Position numbers and translations under genes: made by a program. Below, piece after piece: positions 54,923 through 63,261 of a stretch of 64,000 nt of DNA; position 1 is the stretch's first letter; each line of letters opens with the position of its first letter. The notes under the pieces are model-generated. The model searched no databases and was not told the origin of the DNA. It worked only from the letters and a program-made list of their open reading frames with translations. This stretch comes from Betaproteobacteria bacterium. Lineage in GTDB: Bacteria > Pseudomonadota > Gammaproteobacteria > Burkholderiales > Burkholderiaceae_C. The DNA lies in assembly GCA_025356445.1 (NCBI GenBank), contig JANXSZ010000001.1, forward strand, positions 1-64,000. Reading direction: 5' to 3'.

Positions 54923-55744
54923 ATGATTTTAGCGAATGCTTCTCAGAACGCCTCTCTCTTGGGGCTGCCCCTGGCACTGGCCGCCGCCGTGGCCTATGCC
55001 ACGCCTGCGCTAGCCTCGTCGCGCCTGAGCATCAGATCCAGCCAAACTGCGCTGTGGTGCGCATGGTGTCTGCACGGCGTGCTATTATTTTTGAGTTTAA
55101 CAGGGGCTGAACCGCGCTTTGGCTTTGGCCCGGCACTGTCGGTCACAGCCTGGGTGGTACTGACGGTCTATGCGATAGAGAGCCGCTTGTTCCCCAAGTT
55201 GGAGGCGCGCTGGGCATTGGCCGGGTTGGGTGCATTGACGGTGATCTTGGCATGGGCGTTCCCGGGCACGCCTCTGCATGACGACCGATCGCCGTGGTTG
55301 CCCCTGCATTGGGTACTGGGCATTGCCTCGTATGGGTTGTTTGCCGCTGCGGTGGTTCACGCGTGGCTGATGAACCGGGCAGAGAAGCAAATTCGCCTCG
55401 CGGCAGACCCTCACAGCGGTATTCCCCTGCTGACACTGGAGCGACTCACTTTTAGATTCGCTACCGTGGGTTTTGTGCTGCTGACGGCAACCTTGCTGGC
55501 GGGCTGGTTGTTTGGTGAACATTTGTACGGTGCGGGGGCAGTCAAAGCCATGCGCTGGGACCATAAAACGGTGTTTTCGGTGCTTTCATGGCTGGCGTTC
55601 GCAGCGCTGCTGCTGGGTCGTGCGTACTTTGGCTGGCGAGGCCGCAAGGCCACACGCGTGCTGTATGTGGGAGCCGGTTTGCTGCTGTTAGCGTATGTCG
55701 GTTCACGCTTTGTGCTGGAAGTATTGCTGGGGCGTGCGACATGA
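54923..55744 (+). CDS. CcsA/YpjD-like cytochrome c assembly family membrane protein
   Basis: A 273-residue inner-membrane protein with about eight hydrophobic helices. It resembles the CcsA/HemX group: PLHWVLGIASYGLFAAAVVHAWLM and MRWDHKTVFSVLSWLAFAALL are the conserved parts, with His residues placed as in haem-handling members. Whether it acts in cytochrome c maturation or is a YpjD-type protein of unknown role is unclear. It is a standard neighbour of ffh. Its stop overlaps the next gene by 4 nt. Confidence 0.85.
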   Translation: MILANASQNASLLGLPLALAAAVAYATPALASSRLSIRSSQTALWCAWCLHGVLLFLSLTGAEPRFGFGPALSVTAWVVLTVYAIESRLFPKLEARWALAGLGALTVILAWAFPGTPLHDDRSPWLPLHWVLGIASYGLFAAAVVHAWLMNRAEKQIRLAADPHSGIPLLTLERLTFRFATVGFVLLTATLLAGWLFGEHLYGAGAVKAMRWDHKTVFSVLSWLAFAALLLGRAYFGWRGRKATRVLYVGAGLLLLAYVGSRFVLEVLLGRAT

Positions 55745-55986
55745 AATATGCCCTGGTGTTGCTGGCCGTTTTGGTCGGCGTTTGGCTTTGGCGCTCTGGG
55801 CGAGGTAGCAAGGCACAGGCGCCGAAGGCCCCCAAGGCTGCGGTCTTGCAAGACATGGTGAGCTGTGCGGTGTGTGCATTGCATTTACCCCAAAACGATG
55901 CGCTCAAAAGCCAGGTTCGCTCTGGCGCGGGCCACACAGTGGTTTGGTATTGCTGCCACGAACACCGACAGCGCGGCGAAAGTTAA
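55741..55986 (+). CDS. Small membrane-anchored Cys/His protein (PP0621-like)
   Basis: An 81-residue protein. An N-terminal membrane helix (YALVLLAVLVGVWLW) is followed by a Lys/Ala-rich linker and a putative metal site: C42-x2-C45, H48, then C71, C72, H73 and H75 in WYCCHEHRQRGES. Similar small proteins are found between ccsA-like and pilS genes in Pseudomonas and Burkholderiales. Function unknown. It overlaps the previous gene (ATGA) and its stop lies one base before the pilS start. Confidence 0.8.
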   Translation: MKYALVLLAVLVGVWLWRSGRGSKAQAPKAPKAAVLQDMVSCAVCALHLPQNDALKSQVRSGAGHTVVWYCCHEHRQRGES

Positions 55987-55987
55987 C

Positions 55988-57781
55988 GTGGGCCGCTTGA
56001 GCACAACGGGAGAAATCACCTGGTTTGATCCGTCTGAAATCAGCAGCCCGGTTAAGCCCAACTCAGACGTTGCACCCGACTCTGCCTTTGTACGCCTGTG
56101 GCGCAGTTTCACGACAGCACGGGTGACAGTGGCGGTGGTGCTGTTGTTGCTGCAAATTTTCCAGTACGCCATGGTTCCTGCCGGTCACGGTGGGTCGTTG
56201 TTGCTGTGCTGTGCTTACTTGACTGCCCTCATCGTGGTGCAATTTTGGGTGCTGCCTGTGCCCCATGGCTCGGTATTTGACCGCCAGTGGATGCTCACCA
56301 TAGGCATGGACGGGGTGGTTTTCGCGGTACTGCAATGGTTGCAACCCCAGTCCATCAACTACACCCCTCTGCTGGCGCTGCCTGTCCTGCTGGCATCGGT
56401 GATGGGCTCGCTCACCTTGGCTTTAGGTACGACGTCGGCTGTGACGCTGTACTTGCTGGGGCTGGGATGGCGAGCAAGCAGCGGTGTCAGCATGGACTCG
56501 GCCACTGCATTTTTTCAGGCAGGCCTGACGGGCATGGGCTACTTCGCCGTGGCAATTTTGGCGAACCAGCTGGCGACCCGCCTGCTGCGTGAAGAACAAC
56601 TCACCCGCCGCAGCCAACATGCCATACGGGTACAGACCCAGGTCAATGAACTGGTCATTGAGGCTCTGACTGACGGCGTGATGGTGGTTGACGCACGCGG
56701 TGTGGTGCGTGCAGCCAACCCCGCAGCACAGCGGCTGATGGCGCCAGCCCAACGGGTGCTGACTCCCCCGTTTGCGCTGACCGAAGAACCCGGCTGGCTG
56801 GCCCTGCGCACCATGGCCACGGGCACTTTCTTCCGCCGTGCACCACAGGCCAGTGACCTGTCTCTCCAGCACTTGGGCGAAGCAGCTCGACGCTTGCATG
56901 TGCGCACTCGGTTGACCGCCAACGATGATGACATCGGCGAGAGCCTTTGTGTGGTGTTCATGGAGGATTTGCCTGAGCTGGAAGCGCGCATGCGGCAAGA
57001 AAAGATGGTTGCAATGGGCCGGATGTCAGCGGCGGTGGCCCATGAAATTCGAAATCCGCTGGCCGCCATCACCCAAGCCAATGCCCTGCTGGCCGAAGAC
57101 TTGACAGACCCGATTCAGCAGCGCCTCACCACCATGATTGGCCAAAACGCACAACGGCTGGCCCGCATCGTTGATGACGTGCTCAACATTGCCCACGTGC
57201 CTCGCCACAGCGCTGAGCTGGCACCCAGCTTGTCACTGGACGAAGTGGTGAGCCGCGTCACACAGGACTGGTGCCAGCAAAACCACTGCGGGCATAAAAC
57301 CCAGTTGCGGCTGGAGGCCCTGGATGTGGTCGTGGCCTTTGACACAGAGCACTTGCGCCGCGTGCTGATTAACCTGTTGGACAACGCACGGCGCTACGCC
57401 AGTGATCGGCCTCACGCCATTGTCGTAGCCACTCAATTGCGGACAGTGGAGACGCCATCTGGGGCAGGGCTCACTGGCCGCTTGCGGGTATGGAGCGATG
57501 GCGAGGCGCTTGACCCGACCGTACAACACCACCTGTTTGAGCCCTTCTTCTCTTCAGAAAGCCGCTCCAGCGGACTGGGTCTGTATATTTGCCGGGAGTT
57601 GTGTGAGCGCCACGGCGCGGTGTTGGGTTATGTGCGAGAGCCGTCCCGCGCCAGCGGTGTCCCTCTCCAGGCAGAGCAAGACGCGGGCAAGGGCAACACA
57701 TTGGGCAACACGTTTTTTGTCGAATTCAAACTGCGGTACGGTGAAGCCTCTGAGGTCATCACGGCGCACCAGGATGCTTAA
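55988..57781 (+). CDS. pilS: PilS sensor histidine kinase
   Basis: A 597-residue polytopic kinase with about six N-terminal membrane helices (residues about 30-190), a PAS-like segment (ALTDGVMVVDARGVVRAANPAA), the phospho-acceptor His in AAVAHEIRNPLAAITQA near 351, and an ATP-binding domain with NLLDNARRYA and SSGLGLYICRELCERHGA. PilS senses pilin levels in Pseudomonas and controls pilA through PilR. The start is GTG at 55988, directly after the preceding stop; the frame upstream lies within that gene. pilR follows 18 bp downstream. Confidence 0.92.
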   Translation: MGRLSTTGEITWFDPSEISSPVKPNSDVAPDSAFVRLWRSFTTARVTVAVVLLLLQIFQYAMVPAGHGGSLLLCCAYLTALIVVQFWVLPVPHGSVFDRQWMLTIGMDGVVFAVLQWLQPQSINYTPLLALPVLLASVMGSLTLALGTTSAVTLYLLGLGWRASSGVSMDSATAFFQAGLTGMGYFAVAILANQLATRLLREEQLTRRSQHAIRVQTQVNELVIEALTDGVMVVDARGVVRAANPAAQRLMAPAQRVLTPPFALTEEPGWLALRTMATGTFFRRAPQASDLSLQHLGEAARRLHVRTRLTANDDDIGESLCVVFMEDLPELEARMRQEKMVAMGRMSAAVAHEIRNPLAAITQANALLAEDLTDPIQQRLTTMIGQNAQRLARIVDDVLNIAHVPRHSAELAPSLSLDEVVSRVTQDWCQQNHCGHKTQLRLEALDVVVAFDTEHLRRVLINLLDNARRYASDRPHAIVVATQLRTVETPSGAGLTGRLRVWSDGEALDPTVQHHLFEPFFSSESRSSGLGLYICRELCERHGAVLGYVREPSRASGVPLQAEQDAGKGNTLGNTFFVEFKLRYGEASEVITAHQDA

Positions 57782-57799
57782 GGGAATAGGAAAACCGCC

Positions 57800-59338
57800 A
57801 TGGCCACGATCGCGCAACCCAGCAACAGCAACACCCCGGCCACCTCCACCCAAATTTTGGTGGTGGATGACGAACCCGATCTGCGCACCTTGTACGAACT
57901 GACACTGCTGCGCGAAGGCTACCAAGTGCAAACCGCAGGCAACCTCGCGGAAGCCTGGGAACAGCTTAAGCAGCGGCAGTTTGACGCCGTCATCACGGAC
58001 ATGCGCCTGCCCGATGGCTTGGGGCTGGAGATCTTGAGCTACCTCAGCACGGCCCAGCGCAGCGAGCGCTGCATTGTGATGACAGCCTACGGATCAGCAG
58101 AGAACGCTGTGGAATCGCTCAAAGCCGGGGCCTTTGACTACCTCACCAAACCGGTCGATCTCAAGCAGTTTCGCGCCGTGGTGGCATCAGCCATCCAAGG
58201 CCCAGCAGGCTATAAAGTAGCCCGGGCGCTTGCAAAAACCGTTGGGAGTGCGGGCGGCCCTCACGCGTCGGCACTGAACCGGCTGGTGGGCGAGTCTGAA
58301 CCCATGCTCGCCGTCAAAGCCCGCATCGCCAAAGTGGCCCGCAGCATGGCACCTGTGCTGGTACGCGGCGAATCTGGCACCGGCAAAGAACTGGTGGCGC
58401 AGGCGATCCACGCCTGCAGCCACCGTGCCAGTGGGCCTTTTGTCGCGGTGAACTGCGGGGCTATTCCCGAAAACCTGCTGGAAGCTGAGTTCTTTGGTGC
58501 CAAAAAAGGGTCTTACACCGGTGCCATGCAAGACCGCGAGGGCTACTTCCAGGCCGCACGCCATGGCACCCTGTTTCTCGATGAAATTGGGGACTTGCCG
58601 CTGGCCATGCAGTCCAAGCTGCTGCGTGCTATCCAGGAACGCAGCATCCGGGCGATTGGGTCTACAGTGGAAGACACGGTGGACGTGCGCATCGTCAGCG
58701 CCACACACAAAGACTTGTCGGCCGACGTGCAGGCTGGGCGCTTTCGGCAAGATTTGTACTACCGGCTCAATGTGATTGAAATTGCCGTGCCGCCACTGCG
58801 GCACCGGCGTGGTGACCTGCCCGCACTGTGCACCACCCTGCTCGACAAAATTGCCCGGGATTCGGGCCTGAGTGCACCCGCGCTGTCGCAACATCTGCTG
58901 AGCCAGCTCGAAGCCCATCCCTTGCGTGGCAATGTGCGGGAATTGGAAAATCTGCTGCACCGGGCCCTGGCCTTGAATGACGGCTCTGAACTGGACATGG
59001 AGGTCGACCAGACTCCGGAAAGCGCGGAAACAGCAGCAACCATTGTTAAAGCGGACACCGCATCAGCCTCTGCATTACCGACCCACTCCTTGCCCCCAGA
59101 GCAACGCGCCAAGCTGGTGATACCGGATGATTTGCAAGCCTATCTGGACACCCAAGAAAAAGCCATTCTGACCCAAGTCCTACAAGAAACCCAGTTCAAC
59201 CGCACGGCAGCAGCGGCACGCCTGAAGCTCAGCCTGCGGCAAATCCGCTACCGCATCGCCAGCCTGAATATCACCATGCCCGCAAGCGAAGTGAGCGAGG
59301 ACGGTTTGATTGACGAAAGCGTGGAAGATGGGCACTGA
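57800..59338 (+). CDS. pilR: PilR sigma-54-dependent response regulator
   Basis: A 512-residue NtrC-type activator. Receiver with D23/D24 and phospho-acceptor D67 (DAVITDMRLPDG). AAA+ domain with Walker A GESGTGKE at 190-197 and the sigma-54 contact loop GSYTGA at 237-242, where most family members have GAFTGA. C-terminal Fis-type HTH (NRTAAAARLKLSLRQIRYRI). It should activate pilin transcription. Its 3' end overlaps the ampD start by 11 nt. Confidence 0.94.
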   Translation: MATIAQPSNSNTPATSTQILVVDDEPDLRTLYELTLLREGYQVQTAGNLAEAWEQLKQRQFDAVITDMRLPDGLGLEILSYLSTAQRSERCIVMTAYGSAENAVESLKAGAFDYLTKPVDLKQFRAVVASAIQGPAGYKVARALAKTVGSAGGPHASALNRLVGESEPMLAVKARIAKVARSMAPVLVRGESGTGKELVAQAIHACSHRASGPFVAVNCGAIPENLLEAEFFGAKKGSYTGAMQDREGYFQAARHGTLFLDEIGDLPLAMQSKLLRAIQERSIRAIGSTVEDTVDVRIVSATHKDLSADVQAGRFRQDLYYRLNVIEIAVPPLRHRRGDLPALCTTLLDKIARDSGLSAPALSQHLLSQLEAHPLRGNVRELENLLHRALALNDGSELDMEVDQTPESAETAATIVKADTASASALPTHSLPPEQRAKLVIPDDLQAYLDTQEKAILTQVLQETQFNRTAAAARLKLSLRQIRYRIASLNITMPASEVSEDGLIDESVEDGH

Positions 59339-59924
59339 CAACGTTCCACACCAACAGAAGGCGTGGCATGACGGCTGGCTCAATCTGGCCAAACACCTGA
59401 AATCACCCAATGCGAGCACCAGACCTGCTGGAGCAGCTATTGATTTGATAGTCATTCATTCCATCAGCCTGCCCCCCGGCGAATATGGCGGCGAAGGGGT
59501 GAAACAGCTGTTCACCAACCGACTGGACTGGTCAGCACACCCGTACTACGAAACGATTCGCGGTTTAGAGGTATCCGCACACTTCTTCATCCGCCGCGAT
59601 GGTGCACTGTGGCAGTTCGTCAGCTGCGACCAACGGGCATGGCACGCAGGTCGCTCGCACTACCGGGGGCGCGACAATTGCAATGATGATTCGATTGGCA
59701 TCGAGCTGGAAGGGCTGGAAGGTCAGGCCTTTGAAGAAGCCCAGTACACCGCCCTGGTCACGCTGTGCGCAGCGCTGACCAAACACTACCCGATTGCCCA
59801 TATTGCAGGCCACGAGCACATTGCACCGGGCCGCAAAGGTGACCCTGGCGCGGGTTTTGACTGGCCTCGATTGCAAGGCAGCTTGGCATGGCCATCCCAT
59901 CACTTTCCTGAAAATAACACTTAA
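59328..59924 (+). CDS. ampD: 1,6-anhydro-N-acetylmuramyl-L-alanine amidase AmpD
   Basis: A 198-residue cytoplasmic zinc amidase for peptidoglycan recycling. Zinc ligands are H44 (LIVIHSISLPPGEYGG), a second His and a final Asp in AGHEHIAPGRKGDPGAGFDW. VSAHFFIRRDGALWQFVS and AWHAGRSHYRGRDNCND also match. No signal peptide. ATG 59328 lies inside the end of pilR. Codons for residues 37-42 (AIDLIV) are part of a dispersed palindrome, directly before the zinc-binding His. Confidence 0.94.
   Translation: MGTDNVPHQQKAWHDGWLNLAKHLKSPNASTRPAGAAIDLIVIHSISLPPGEYGGEGVKQLFTNRLDWSAHPYYETIRGLEVSAHFFIRRDGALWQFVSCDQRAWHAGRSHYRGRDNCNDDSIGIELEGLEGQAFEEAQYTALVTLCAALTKHYPIAHIAGHEHIAPGRKGDPGAGFDWPRLQGSLAWPSHHFPENNT
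59436..59452. repeat. Dispersed 5-7-5 palindrome copy inside ampD
   Basis: GCTAT-N7-ATAGT, one mismatch from consensus, in frame just upstream of the first zinc-ligand codon of ampD. Confidence 0.55.
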
Positions 59925-59946
59925 TTCATAACGAATTAGCAGTAAG

Positions 59947-59959
59947 TTGACGTCGTCAA
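59947..59959. promoter_or_regulatory. 13-bp palindrome after ampD
   Basis: TTGACG-T-CGTCAA, a perfect 6-1-6 palindrome 23 nt after the ampD stop, upstream of the terminator. The meaning is unclear. The rest of 59925-60229 holds the terminator and NrdR boxes and no credible gene. Confidence 0.3.
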
Positions 59960-59982
59960 GAGGGTAAACTCCGTCCCCCAAC

Positions 59983-60006
59983 AACCCAGTCACAGACTGG
60001 GTTTTT
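59983..60006. terminator. Intrinsic terminator after ampD
   Basis: Stem AACCCAGTC (59983-59991) pairs with GACTGGGTT (59995-60003) across a 3-nt loop and is followed by T residues to 60006. It ends the pilS-pilR-ampD transcript before nrdA. Confidence 0.85.
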
Positions 60007-60040
60007 AGAAAAAAAACGCCAACAGCCAGCACCACGCGAT

Positions 60041-60056
60041 ACACTACAGGTAGTGT
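60041..60056. promoter_or_regulatory. NrdR box 1 upstream of nrdA
   Basis: ACACTACAGGTAGTGT, a perfect 7-2-7 inverted repeat that fits the 16-bp NrdR consensus acaCwAtATaTwGtgt at both ends. NrdR represses ribonucleotide reductase genes when dATP is high. Confidence 0.85.
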
Positions 60057-60072
60057 TCAGCAGCACAAAGAC

Positions 60073-60088
60073 ACCCCAGATATAGCGT
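60073..60088. promoter_or_regulatory. NrdR box 2 upstream of nrdA
   Basis: ACCCCAGATATAGCGT matches 12 of 16 NrdR consensus positions. It lies 16 bp after box 1, so the centres are 32 bp apart, about three helical turns, the usual spacing of paired boxes. Confidence 0.75.
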
Positions 60089-60229
60089 TTAAGCAGCGTT
60101 TACATGCGGTGACAGACTCTGAATTTTGTCCCCAGTTACAGCTTCAAAAATAACAGCAACAAGACGGCGCAAGGCTTCGCAGCTACTGTAAACATAGCAC
60201 CCTCCAAAAGTTACCCAACCGAGTAAACC

Positions 60230-63214
60230 ATGCCCACAACGCTTACCCCCGTACACCCTGAGGCCTTGCCAACGACCTCCGCCACGCCAAGCACTTTGGC
60301 CCACTACCAAATCCTGCGTCGCAATGGCGCAGTCGTGCCGTTTGAGCCAAGCAAAATTGCCATCGCCATGATGAAAGCCTTTTTGGCAGTTCATGGCACG
60401 CAAGGCTCGGCCTCGGCCAGCGTACGCGAAGTGGTGGAAGTATTGACACAAACCGTGGTGCGCGCCCTGATGCGTTCGCGCCCCGGTGGTGGCACCTTCC
60501 ACATTGAAGACGTACAAGACCAAGTCGAACTCGGTCTGATGCGCGGCGGCCACCACGAAATCGCTCGGGCCTACGTGCTCTACCGCGAAAAGCACAGCCA
60601 AGAGCGCCAGCGCCAAGGCACACAAGACCAGCCTGCGGCACCCAAGCTGCATGTGATCGACGGTGGCAAACGCGTGCCACTCGACATGCACCAACTGACA
60701 GCCTTGATCGCATCTGCTTGCGCCAACTTGGGTGCCGAGATCAAGCCGGATCCCATCATGGCGGAAACGCTGCGCAATTTGTACGACGGCGTGGCCATCG
60801 ACGAAGTGCACAAAGCATCCATCCTGGCTGCCCGCACGCTGATCGAAAAAGACCCCGACTACACCTACGCTACAGCCCGCCTGCTGCTGCACACCATCGC
60901 CCGCGAAGTGCTGGGCGAGGAAGTCACGCTGGAAGGCATGGGAGCGCATTACGTCAACTACTTCCCTCAGTTCATCCAAAAAGGCGTGGACGCCGAGTTG
61001 CTGGACAGCCGTTTGTTGACGTATGACCTGCCCCGCTTGGCCTCAGCGCTCAAAGCTGACCGCGACCTGAAGTTTGACTACCTGGGCCTGCAAACCCTGT
61101 ATGACCGTTATTTCTTGCACGTACGCAAGACCCGCATCGAGTTGCCCCAAGCGTTCTTCATGCGCGTGGCGATGGGCTTGGCGCTGAACGAGTCCGACCG
61201 CGAAGCGCGGGCGATTGAGTTTTACGAAGTGATCTCGTCGTTTGACTTCATGTCCAGCACACCTACGCTGTTCAACAGCGGCACCCTGCGTCCTCAACTT
61301 TCCAGCTGCTACCTGACCACTGTGCCTGACGATCTGGACGGCATTTACGAGTCGATCAAAGAAAACGCCCTGCTATCGAAGTTTGCTGGCGGTTTGGGCA
61401 ACGACTGGACACGCGTGCGCGCTTTGGGCAGCCATATCAAAGGCACCAACGGCGAATCACAAGGTGTGGTGCCCTTCCTGAAGGTGGTGAACGACACGGC
61501 CGTGGCCGTGAACCAAGGCGGCAAACGCAAGGGTGCTGTCTGCACCTATTTAGAAACATGGCACCTGGACATTGAAGAGTTCCTGGAACTGCGCAAAAAC
61601 ACTGGCGATGACCGCCGCCGTACGCACGACATGAACACCGCCAACTGGATTCCCGATTTGTTCATGCGCCGCGTGATCGAAAAGGGCACCTGGACGCTGT
61701 TCTCGCCTTCTGACGCACCTGATTTGCACGACAAATTCGGCGGCGATTTCGAGCGCACCTACTGTGCCTATGAAGCCAAAGCAGCACGCGGTGAAATCAC
61801 ACCTTCGCGCACCATCCAGGCTAGCGATTTGTGGCGCAAGATGCTGACAATGCTGTTTGAAACCGGCCACCCCTGGATCACCTTCAAGGACGCCTGCAAT
61901 GTGCGCAGCCCGCAGCAACACATCGGCGTGGTGCATTCCAGCAACCTGTGTACCGAAATCACGCTGAACACCAGCGACACCGAAACTGCCGTGTGCAACC
62001 TGGGTTCGGTCAATTTGCTGCAACACCTGATCCCTGGCCCCACCGGCCAAGTGGGCGACATGGTGCTGGACCACGCCAAACTGAAGAAGACCATCACCAC
62101 CGCCATGCGCATGCTGGACAACGTGATTGACATCAACTACTACGCCGTCAAAAAAGCCCGTGACTCCAACCTGCTGCACCGCCCTGTGGGCTTGGGTGTG
62201 ATGGGATTCCAAGACAGCCTGTACGAACTGCGTATTCCCTATGCCAGCCAAGCGGCGGTGGAGTTCGCTGACACCTCCATGGAAGCCGTTTGCTACTACG
62301 CCTACTGGGCGTCGTCCGAACTGGCCCGCGAACGCGGCAAGTACGAGACGTACACGGGATCTCTGTGGGACAGAGGTATCCTGCCTTACGACACCCTGGA
62401 CATGCTGGCCCGTGAGCGCGGTGGTTTGTACGGTGCCGCAGACACCAGTTTGGTGGACGTTGACCGCTCCATCCGGCTGGATTGGGGCACCCTGCGTAAA
62501 AAGATCACCACTGACGGTATGCGCAACTCCAACTGCGTGGCCATTGCCCCCACCGCCACCATTTCGAACATCATTGGCGTTGACGCGTCAATCGAACCTT
62601 GCTTTGGCAACCTGTCGGTCAAATCCAACCTGTCGGGCGAATTCACCGTCACCAACTCTTACTTGGTCAGTGATTTGAAACGCCTGGGCATTTGGGATGA
62701 TGTGATGGTGATGGATCTGAAGCATTTTGACGGTTCTTTGCAACCGATTGACCGCGTGCCGCAGGACATCAAAGCCCTATACGCCACGGCCTTTGAAGTG
62801 GAACCTGTCTGGTTGGTGGAAGCCGCTGCACGACGTCAAAAGTGGATTGACCAGGCGCAGTCGCTCAATATCTACATGGCCGGGGCTTCGGGTAAAAAAC
62901 TGGATGACACCTACAAACTGGCATGGCTCCGTGGTCTGAAAACCACCTATTACCTGCGCACCCGCAGTGCGACACACGCTGAAAAATCCACCGTGTCGTC
63001 CAACAAAATGAACGCTGTGTCATCTGGCCCTGGCAGCAGCATGACGGGCTCCGCCGCACTGGAAGCTGCTGCGGCCGTGAGCCGTGCACAAGCGTCTGCT
63101 ACACCGGCGGTACCCGTGGCTTCGGCAGCTTTGCCTGATTTGACCGATATGACCCCGGCTACTGATATCAAGTTTTGCGCGATTGATGACCCAGGCTGCG
63201 AAGCTTGCCAATAA
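60230..63214 (+). CDS. nrdA: Ribonucleoside-diphosphate reductase, alpha subunit (class I)
   Basis: A 994-residue reductase that makes deoxyribonucleotides with NrdB. Two N-terminal ATP-cone-like domains are visible: about 25-125 (YQILRRNGAVVPFEPSKIA) and about 139-229 (LHVIDGGKRVPLDMHQL). Catalytic residues are C360 in LSSCYLTT, N572-C574-E576 in SSNLCTEI, and C589 in TAVCNLGS. The substrate-binding segment IAPTATISNIIG follows. The C-terminal thiol pair is C990-x2-C993 after an Ala/Ser-rich flexible stretch. No strong Shine-Dalgarno is seen. Promoter region has two NrdR boxes. nrdB starts 47 bp downstream. Confidence 0.96.
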   Translation: MPTTLTPVHPEALPTTSATPSTLAHYQILRRNGAVVPFEPSKIAIAMMKAFLAVHGTQGSASASVREVVEVLTQTVVRALMRSRPGGGTFHIEDVQDQVELGLMRGGHHEIARAYVLYREKHSQERQRQGTQDQPAAPKLHVIDGGKRVPLDMHQLTALIASACANLGAEIKPDPIMAETLRNLYDGVAIDEVHKASILAARTLIEKDPDYTYATARLLLHTIAREVLGEEVTLEGMGAHYVNYFPQFIQKGVDAELLDSRLLTYDLPRLASALKADRDLKFDYLGLQTLYDRYFLHVRKTRIELPQAFFMRVAMGLALNESDREARAIEFYEVISSFDFMSSTPTLFNSGTLRPQLSSCYLTTVPDDLDGIYESIKENALLSKFAGGLGNDWTRVRALGSHIKGTNGESQGVVPFLKVVNDTAVAVNQGGKRKGAVCTYLETWHLDIEEFLELRKNTGDDRRRTHDMNTANWIPDLFMRRVIEKGTWTLFSPSDAPDLHDKFGGDFERTYCAYEAKAARGEITPSRTIQASDLWRKMLTMLFETGHPWITFKDACNVRSPQQHIGVVHSSNLCTEITLNTSDTETAVCNLGSVNLLQHLIPGPTGQVGDMVLDHAKLKKTITTAMRMLDNVIDINYYAVKKARDSNLLHRPVGLGVMGFQDSLYELRIPYASQAAVEFADTSMEAVCYYAYWASSELARERGKYETYTGSLWDRGILPYDTLDMLARERGGLYGAADTSLVDVDRSIRLDWGTLRKKITTDGMRNSNCVAIAPTATISNIIGVDASIEPCFGNLSVKSNLSGEFTVTNSYLVSDLKRLGIWDDVMVMDLKHFDGSLQPIDRVPQDIKALYATAFEVEPVWLVEAAARRQKWIDQAQSLNIYMAGASGKKLDDTYKLAWLRGLKTTYYLRTRSATHAEKSTVSSNKMNAVSSGPGSSMTGSAALEAAAAVSRAQASATPAVPVASAALPDLTDMTPATDIKFCAIDDPGCEACQ

Positions 63215-63261
63215 GCTGACCGCCAAGAACATCACGACGTGAAACCCAACAAGGAATTTTT

